A DNA stretch of 64,000 nt, taken from NCBI GenBank assembly GCA_029260795.1, contig JAJDCO010000053.1, positions 1 to 64,000 of the forward strand. Direction: 5' to 3'. The position numbers and the translations under genes are program-made. This stretch comes from Planctomycetota bacterium (lineage in GTDB: Bacteria; Planctomycetota; OFTM77). Positions 59,351-64,000 of this stretch are shown here, piece by piece. The stretch's first letter is position 1. Every line of letters starts with the position of its first letter. Below the pieces are notes generated by a model. That model was not told the origin of the DNA. It searched no databases and saw nothing but the letters and a program-made list of their open reading frames with translations.

Positions 59351-59432
59351 TTTGGCCATCGTGTCAGTCCGATTCGCAGTCGGTCTCGCGTGACGATTCC
59401 CGTCAGTGGCTCGGCCGAAGAGGCGGGGGACT

Positions 59433-60182
59433 TCAGTTGCGGCGGCGGCGGCGGCTTCCGCCGTCCATCTCTTGCATCAGCGCAGCCACCGTCTCGGCCT
59501 CGAGGAGAGCTTCGAGCTCGGCCACGAAGCGATCGCGAAGGTCTTGGGCTTCCTGTCGACGCTTCTCGCGATCCTGTTCCTCGCGGTCGCGATCCACTTC
59601 GGAACTGTCGCCGACGGAGCCGCGGTCGGAGCCGCGGTCGGAGCCGCGACCTCGGTCGCGACGACCGGAGCCACCCCAGCTTCGGAACATCCCGTAGCGA
59701 TCTTGGTCGTAGCGGACGAGGATCGGCGCGACCTGATCCTTGAGCTCGTCGGGGATCGGATGCGTCTCGGCGACCTTGGCGAGAATGCTCTGGGCACGCT
59801 CGCGTCCCCGCTCTTCGTAGCGGCGGCGGATCAAGGCCTCGAGCCGTTCTTTCTGCTCGGCGGTCAGGAGTCGGTCGACGTCGGCCCGCGACTGATCGAG
59901 CACGTGCTCGATGTCTTCCTCGTAGGACCGGATCTCGTCGGAGACCTGCTCGATCAGTCGCTCGAGCTCGGCGACTTGGTTGGCGGCGAGCTCCAGCTCG
60001 GTCGAGAAAGCGCGAATCGTGAGCAGCCTTCGATCGGGTCCTCGACTGGGGCGACGCGGCTCGTCGGTCTCCGATGCGGGCTCGACGGGCGCCTCTTTCT
60101 GCCGAATGCGGTCCGTGAGCGCGCGCGTCGTCCAGCCGACGCCGAAAGTGACCAGGACGAGGAGAGCGAGCCAACCTTTCAT
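59433..60182 (-). CDS. Membrane-anchored Spy/CpxP-like protein of a sigma-factor operon
   Basis: 249 residues. One N-terminal helix (MKGWLALLVLVTFGVGWTTR), then a largely helical charged domain (ELELAANQVAELERLIEQVS, LLTAEQKERLEALIRRRYEE) like the periplasmic Spy/CpxP/zinc-resistance sensors. A repetitive stretch GSDRGSDRGS and an Arg-rich end (GGSRRRRRN) are unusual. Its start overlaps the anti-sigma gene stop (ATGA). Likely a periplasmic part of the stress response run by the sigma factor two genes upstream. Confidence 0.72.
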   Translation of the reverse strand: MKGWLALLVLVTFGVGWTTRALTDRIRQKEAPVEPASETDEPRRPSRGPDRRLLTIRAFSTELELAANQVAELERLIEQVSDEIRSYEEDIEHVLDQSRADVDRLLTAEQKERLEALIRRRYEERGRERAQSILAKVAETHPIPDELKDQVAPILVRYDQDRYGMFRSWGGSGRRDRGRGSDRGSDRGSVGDSSEVDRDREEQDREKRRQEAQDLRDRFVAELEALLEAETVAALMQEMDGGSRRRRRN

Positions 60183-60550
60183 CGGGAGACCTCAGAGTCG
60201 ATAAGTGCCGCGAGCACGGAAGCCGGGCTAGTCGGCCTGGACTCATTCGGATCCGAGATTCCAAGGATGTCGTCGAGCACGATCAGCTCGCCCGGATTCG
60301 AGACCGGCATTCCGCTCGGCGGTGACCACAAGCCTTGAATGGCGAGCAAGCCGATCAGCACACTGGCGGCGGCGAGATTCCAGGTGCGGAGCTCGCGTCG
60401 GCGGATGTGCCGCTCGAGCTCCAACGGCGATCGTCCGGCGATGCGCTGTCGAAGGGTCGACCAGGCCGAAGAGGAGCGGTCGTGCTGTCGAGTGGTCGCG
60501 CGCAAGCGTCGCTCGAGGTCGGTGAGGCGTGTCGGTTCGTTCCAGCTCAT
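60179..60550 (-). CDS. Small single-span membrane protein, probable anti-sigma factor
   Basis: 123 residues. A cytoplasmic Arg-rich N-terminus (LTDLERRLRATTRQHDRSSS), one membrane helix at about 58-72 (LAAASVLIGLLAIQGLW) and a short exported tail. Overlaps the sigma gene upstream and the CpxP-like gene downstream, each by four bases. The position and topology fit an anti-sigma factor, although no zinc-binding HxxxCxxC motif is visible. Confidence 0.65.
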   Translation of the reverse strand: MSWNEPTRLTDLERRLRATTRQHDRSSSAWSTLRQRIAGRSPLELERHIRRRELRTWNLAAASVLIGLLAIQGLWSPPSGMPVSNPGELIVLDDILGISDPNESRPTSPASVLAALIDSEVSR

Positions 60551-61125
60551 GAGCAGTCTCTCCGTGGAGACATCGATGGGGAAGGCGCGCGGGAGTCCGG
60601 ACGGGGGAGCTCGACCCGCACGTCGGCCAGGTCATCCAGCTTTCCGCGCGCTCGGTGAATCCAAGAGGCCACCGTGCCGGCGGGAGCTTCGAGGATCTCG
60701 GCGATCTCGGCATAGGACCGATCTTCGATCACGTAGAGCACGAACGCGGCTCGCTCCTGCTTCGGCAAGCGATCGAGCAGGGCTCGGGCTCTTTGGAGCT
60801 CGTCGTGATCCTCGACCGATCGCTCGCGATGCGGATCCGCCACGTCTTGCTCGCCCAGCGAGCCGACTCGCTTGCGCCAACGACTGAAGCGAAGTCGCGC
60901 TCGGCCCGACTCGCGAACGGCGATGCGGTACAGCCACGTACTCAGACGAGCCTCTCCGCGAAAGTGTGGCAGGGCGCGGTACGCATTGAAGAAGACCTCC
61001 TGGAGAACGTCCTCCACAACTTCCTGGTCCGAGACGAGACCCCGCACCAGGTGTCGAAGTCGGCGCTCGTGTCGAGCGACGATCTCACCATAGGCGTCAG
61101 GATCCCCATCGAGAACGCGTTGCAC
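60547..61125 (-). CDS. ECF RNA polymerase sigma factor
   Basis: 192 residues from GTG 61125 (VQRVLDGDPDAYGEIVARHE). Region 2: DQEVVEDVLQEVFFNAYRAL, GEARLSTWLYRIAVRESGRA; region 4: LPKQERAAFVLYVIEDRSYA, EIAEILEAPAGTVASWIHRA. Directs RNA polymerase to stress promoters. The GTG start has no Shine-Dalgarno; an in-frame CTG at 61176, four bases after GGAG, would add MIPPTPSKPSPDPDADA, so the true start is uncertain. First gene of a three-gene overlapping operon with the anti-sigma and CpxP-like proteins. Confidence 0.9.
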   Translation of the reverse strand: MQRVLDGDPDAYGEIVARHERRLRHLVRGLVSDQEVVEDVLQEVFFNAYRALPHFRGEARLSTWLYRIAVRESGRARLRFSRWRKRVGSLGEQDVADPHRERSVEDHDELQRARALLDRLPKQERAAFVLYVIEDRSYAEIAEILEAPAGTVASWIHRARGKLDDLADVRVELPRPDSRAPSPSMSPRRDCS

Positions 61126-61402
61126 GGCGTCCGCGTCGGGATCGGGTGATGGCTTGGAGGGAGTCGGCGGAATCAGCTTACTCCAGGACTTTTTCAGAGG
61201 GCAACCCGCTGAGCGTGCTGCGTCCGCGTATTGTCCCCGTCGAGGCCGAGTCGCGGAACGATTTTTTTTTGACGGCCGCCGCAGCTCGCCGCCCCAGTCC
61301 GCTCCCGCAAGTAGAGGGTAAGGGAGAGGCCTGGTAAGAGGCCTCCCCCTCCCCGTTGTCGCGGAGGGGTCAATTCCCCTCATTTACCGGCGTGAGGGTC
61401 TC
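61126..61402. other. Upstream region of the sigma operon
   Basis: No gene. The sigma frame is open here but reads as low-complexity Arg/Pro-rich sequence. A run of nine T (61262-61270) lies in it. It must contain the sigma operon promoter. Confidence 0.4.
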
Positions 61403-61935
61403 TCACCGGGCGACCCCACTCGACGTTGCCCTGAGTTTCAGCCCGAGATCTGCTGCGAGGACATGTTCGACGAGAGCCCGCGCCTCCTGAGCCTCTTCGG
61501 GGGGCTGGCACACCACGACGAAGTCATCGGCATACCGCGCGAAGCGGTAGCCGGGCCCGAGATGAACCCGAAGGATGTCGCGTGAAACGTCGGTTCGAAG
61601 ATCGGAGCCAAGAGTCGTCGAACGACTTCCTGTGCAACGCGATCTCGAACGACCGGGATTCCAAGAGGCCGAAGCTTGGGTGAGCGGGGACCTTTGGGGA
61701 TATGAACGCGTCGGAGCGGCCTGGGTCGGTAACTTCCCGACTTCAAGTCGCGCATCAAGGCCTCGAGGTTCTCCCGAAGGTTCGCCTCGAACATCGAGAT
61801 GCTGACACGATCGACCCCGGCAGCTCCCCGGTTCCGCTTGACCGCTCGGAAAGCCGCTCGCATCAGACGAGGATCGATCCTCCCCGTCAGTGAGTGGGCA
61901 CGACCTGCGGTCCGAGACCTCCGTGGTGACAACAC
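61403..61935 (-). pseudogene. Decayed group II intron reverse transcriptase/maturase
   Basis: The N-terminal half (AFRAVKRNRGAAGVDRVSIS, RVHIPKGPRSPKLRPLGIPV, QEVVRRLLAPIFEPTFHATS then FGF) is a clear LtrA-type reverse transcriptase. After FGF the sequence jumps to another frame where the RT catalytic motif appears as YRFARYADDFVVVCQPPEEA, followed by LVEHVLAADLGL and a stop. The region between the FGF and YADD motifs is deleted and the rest of the RT, the maturase and endonuclease are absent. No intron RNA domain V was recognised. Confidence 0.8.
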
Positions 61936-62056
61936 GGGCTCAGGTAAACCATGTCCAAGAAGATCAAGCCGGTGAAGGAGAAGACACCCGCAGGCTCAGT
62001 CCTGAGCGCTGCGGCTCACGCGCCCTGAAGGGGCGCCACCGCCCGCGGGCCGATGC

Positions 62057-63118
62057 TCAACGACGGGTGACCATGACGATGCGTCCCGAGTATCCGCAGG
62101 CCACGACTTCGTCGCCCGGCTCGCCGTCGAGCTCGCCGCTCGCCAGATGGTGGAAGCCTTGCGGGTCGCTGAAGACGGTCGTCGCCTTCCAGGTGTCGCC
62201 TTCGCGGACCACGATCACGATCTTTCCGTCGTAGCCGGTGGTGGCCACTTCGAGACCGGCACGAGTGGGGTCGAGATCGGCGAGGACGGCGCCGCGGAGC
62301 TTCTTCGATGAGCGGTGGAGCACAGTGTGATCCTCTCCGTCGATGAGCGTCAGCACGCCATCGTCGTCGGCCGAGAGCAAGCGCTTGCCGTCGGTCGCGA
62401 TTCGGCCGCGTGCTGCGTCGCGCCAATCGGCGTCTTCCGTCTTCCAGCCCGAGTCGTCCGGGCGAACGACGACGATTGAGCCATTGTTGCAGGCCAGGGC
62501 GACGCCGTCCTGCAAAGGGATCGCGTTCTTCGCGGCGCCGGGCAGCTCAGAGACGATTTGTCGAGGGGCCCAGCCTTGCTCTTCTCGGCGAGCCAGGTAG
62601 ACCTGCTTTTCAAAGCCTGCGACGAACACGTCCTGTTTGACGACACACACGGCGTGGAGGAGAGCCGGGTCATACCGGATCAGCTCGCGCTCCCAACCAT
62701 CGGGCGTGCGGTAAAGGCACCACGCGGCACCGGGCCCGGACGATCGCTCCGATCCCTCGATCATGCCGACGACCACGATCTCGAGCCCTGGAAGATCCGG
62801 GCGGACGTCGCCGACCGCGCACTGGATCATCTCACCCGTCTTCCCGATTCGTCCGAAGATCGTCGAGCCTTCACCGCGAACGGGGGGATCGAAGACGGAC
62901 TCCCCGACCCATTTCTCACCTTCGCGATGCACGACGTAGATGTCACCCGTGACGCAGGTCGCCACGATCTCGGCACCCTCGAAGCGCGGATCGACATCGC
63001 CGACGGCGCAGCTCCCGAGCTTGGCGGGCGCCTGGAAGACGACCTCGGCCAGCCACGGGTCCTCGTCGGGAACCGTGGGCACGCAAGCGGTCGACAGCAG
63101 CAGGATCAGGCAACGCAC
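62057..63118 (-). CDS. FG-GAP-like beta-propeller lipoprotein
   Basis: 353 residues from a GTG start. The lipoprotein signal is short: LILLLSTACVPTVP with the Cys near residue 12. The rest is a propeller of repeats: CAVGDVDPRFEGAEIVATCV, CAVGDVRPDLPGLEIVVVGM, AVLADLDPTRAGLEVATTGY, LASGELDGEPGDEVVACGYS. Each has a GDxDxxxxGxEIV core like FG-GAP/VCBS units. Probably a lipid-anchored binding protein in the periplasm or on the surface. It follows the rhomboid gene by 76 bases on the same strand. Confidence 0.8.
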   Translation of the reverse strand: MRCLILLLSTACVPTVPDEDPWLAEVVFQAPAKLGSCAVGDVDPRFEGAEIVATCVTGDIYVVHREGEKWVGESVFDPPVRGEGSTIFGRIGKTGEMIQCAVGDVRPDLPGLEIVVVGMIEGSERSSGPGAAWCLYRTPDGWERELIRYDPALLHAVCVVKQDVFVAGFEKQVYLARREEQGWAPRQIVSELPGAAKNAIPLQDGVALACNNGSIVVVRPDDSGWKTEDADWRDAARGRIATDGKRLLSADDDGVLTLIDGEDHTVLHRSSKKLRGAVLADLDPTRAGLEVATTGYDGKIVIVVREGDTWKATTVFSDPQGFHHLASGELDGEPGDEVVACGYSGRIVMVTRR

Positions 63119-63194
63119 GGTTCTCTCTCCTCATTGAGGAAGGCGGGCGCTTCATCATTGAACGACCGACACTCGAGGACAAGCCGCTCGCAGC

Positions 63195-63998
63195 TCAAAA
63201 GCGCCCGAAGGGCTCTTGCGGGCTCCGGCGCTGGTAGCGCTCCAGCCGTGGCCGACGAATCAGCTCGACCTTCGGTCGATGTCGGTGCTCGCCCGATTCG
63301 AACAGCTTGATCAACGCCAGCCCGGCCACGAAGCCACCGATGTGCGCCCAGAAGGCCACGCCACCGCCGCCGCCGAAGAGTCCCAGAAACTGGTTCGCGA
63401 ACCACAGGACCAGGAAGAACTTCGCCGAGAGGTGGGCGAAGTAGATGAAGAAGAACGGGATCAGCGTCAGCACCTGAGCGTGCGGATACAGAAGAAGGTA
63501 GCCGCCCAGGATCCCGCTGATCGCACCCGAGGCGCCGATGGTCGGGATCATGCTCGCCGGGTCCGAGAAGACGTGCGCGCCCGATGCGATCAGCCCCGTG
63601 ATCAGGTAAAAGGCGAGGAAGCGCAGCTTGCCGCAGGCGTCCTCGATGTTGTTCCCGAAGATCCAGAGGAACAGCATGTTGAACAGCAAGTGCCCCCAAC
63701 CGCCGTGCATGAAGATGCTCGTGAGCAGCGTCAGCCATGGCGGAAGCTGCTGGTGGTAGACGCGCACTCCCAGCCGCTCGGGGATGCGAATCGACTCGAG
63801 CTGACTCTCGTTCAGGAAGTTCGAAGCACCCTGGAGACGATAGCCCGCCGGCACGTCCAAGTAGACGATTGGATCCGCGCCGTCGGTGATGTTGGCGGGG
63901 ACCGCCGCGTACTCGAACAGCCGACCGGAGAAGCTGTCGCCCGCGAGCTGCCAGAAGAAGACGAGTGCGTTGAGAACGATCAGCGTGATCGTCAGCAC
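63195..63998 (-). CDS. Rhomboid-family intramembrane serine protease (possibly cut at the right edge)
   Basis: 267 residues from GTG 63998; the frame is open to the window end, and the usual N-terminal stretch before the first helix is missing, so the true start probably lies outside. First helix LTITLIVLNALVFFWQLAGD, then a long loop, TSIFMHGGWGHLLFNMLFLW with the GWxHLxFN pattern, the nucleophile GASGAISGILGGYLLLYPHA, and the His helix FWAHIGGFVAGLALIKL, giving the Ser-His dyad. It cuts membrane-spanning substrates. Confidence 0.9.
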   Translation of the reverse strand: MLTITLIVLNALVFFWQLAGDSFSGRLFEYAAVPANITDGADPIVYLDVPAGYRLQGASNFLNESQLESIRIPERLGVRVYHQQLPPWLTLLTSIFMHGGWGHLLFNMLFLWIFGNNIEDACGKLRFLAFYLITGLIASGAHVFSDPASMIPTIGASGAISGILGGYLLLYPHAQVLTLIPFFFIYFAHLSAKFFLVLWFANQFLGLFGGGGGVAFWAHIGGFVAGLALIKLFESGEHRHRPKVELIRRPRLERYQRRSPQEPFGRF

Positions 63999-64000
63999 GG

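Noticed and set aside
1..64000. tRNA, rRNA and riboswitch search by eye
   Set aside because: No cloverleaf, rRNA stretch or known riboswitch core was recognised; this does not exclude a tRNA that only a covariance search would show.

Overview
The window looks like part of a chromosome from a high-GC, diderm, non-model bacterium, most likely a member of the Planctomycetota. The evidence is indirect: secreted beta-helix and FG-GAP proteins with signal peptides, a TAT-exported Gfo/Idh/MocA oxidoreductase, an arylsulfatase, M56/BlaI regulatory pairs, a protein kinase with a zinc-ribbon N-terminus, and many secreted proteins of unknown function. No rRNA or tRNA gene was seen, so the assignment rests on gene content only.

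Layout. 1-18.9 kb: a cut-off beta-helix protein and an FG-GAP-like protein on the minus strand; a BlaI-type repressor, M56 protease and TPR protein module interrupted by an intact IS4-family element; a Mur-ligase-like protein and a ChaN-type lipoprotein; a TAT oxidoreductase; an isocitrate/isopropylmalate dehydrogenase homologue; rsmE; a KefB-like antiporter with CBS domains; and the C-terminal fragment of another beta-helix protein. 19.2-26.4 kb: a tight plus-strand operon with a ZIP transporter, an SO_0444-type metal permease fused to an SPFH domain, HflC-like and HflK-like SPFH proteins, then an STT3/PglB-like oligosaccharyltransferase. 26.3-27.8 kb: a PrsW-like protease and a DUF3299 lipoprotein on the minus strand. 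28.2-35.7 kb: an M28 peptidase, then a translationally coupled membrane protein, LolD-like ATPase and FtsX-like permease with a ZnuA-like lipoprotein (a putative zinc uptake system), then dihydroorotase. 35.9-42.6 kb: an M1 peptidase, a secreted DUF6702-like protein, an SGNH/sialate esterase lipoprotein, and a TPR-redoxin protein on the opposite strand. 42.9-47 kb: ribosomal proteins bL28 and bS18 flank a cyanophycinase-like peptidase, followed by small ORFs. 47-64 kb: a large BNR/VPS10-like protein carrying a PDZ domain, secreted unknowns, a Ser/Thr kinase, an NHL-repeat protein, a sulfatase, a phosphopantetheinyl transferase, an ECF sigma / anti-sigma / CpxP-like operon, a decayed group II intron reverse transcriptase, an FG-GAP-like lipoprotein and a rhomboid protease.

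The most notable signals are: (i) the IS4 insertion exactly at the start codon of blaI, separating it from a palindrome that recurs upstream of the downstream TPR gene; (ii) the permease-SPFH fusion within a three-SPFH operon; (iii) the zinc-uptake-like locus built on a LolCD/FtsX transporter; (iv) several families of short dispersed palindromes, some lying inside coding sequences; (v) beta-helix gene halves at 1-936 and 18078-18887 whose geometry fits an inversion.
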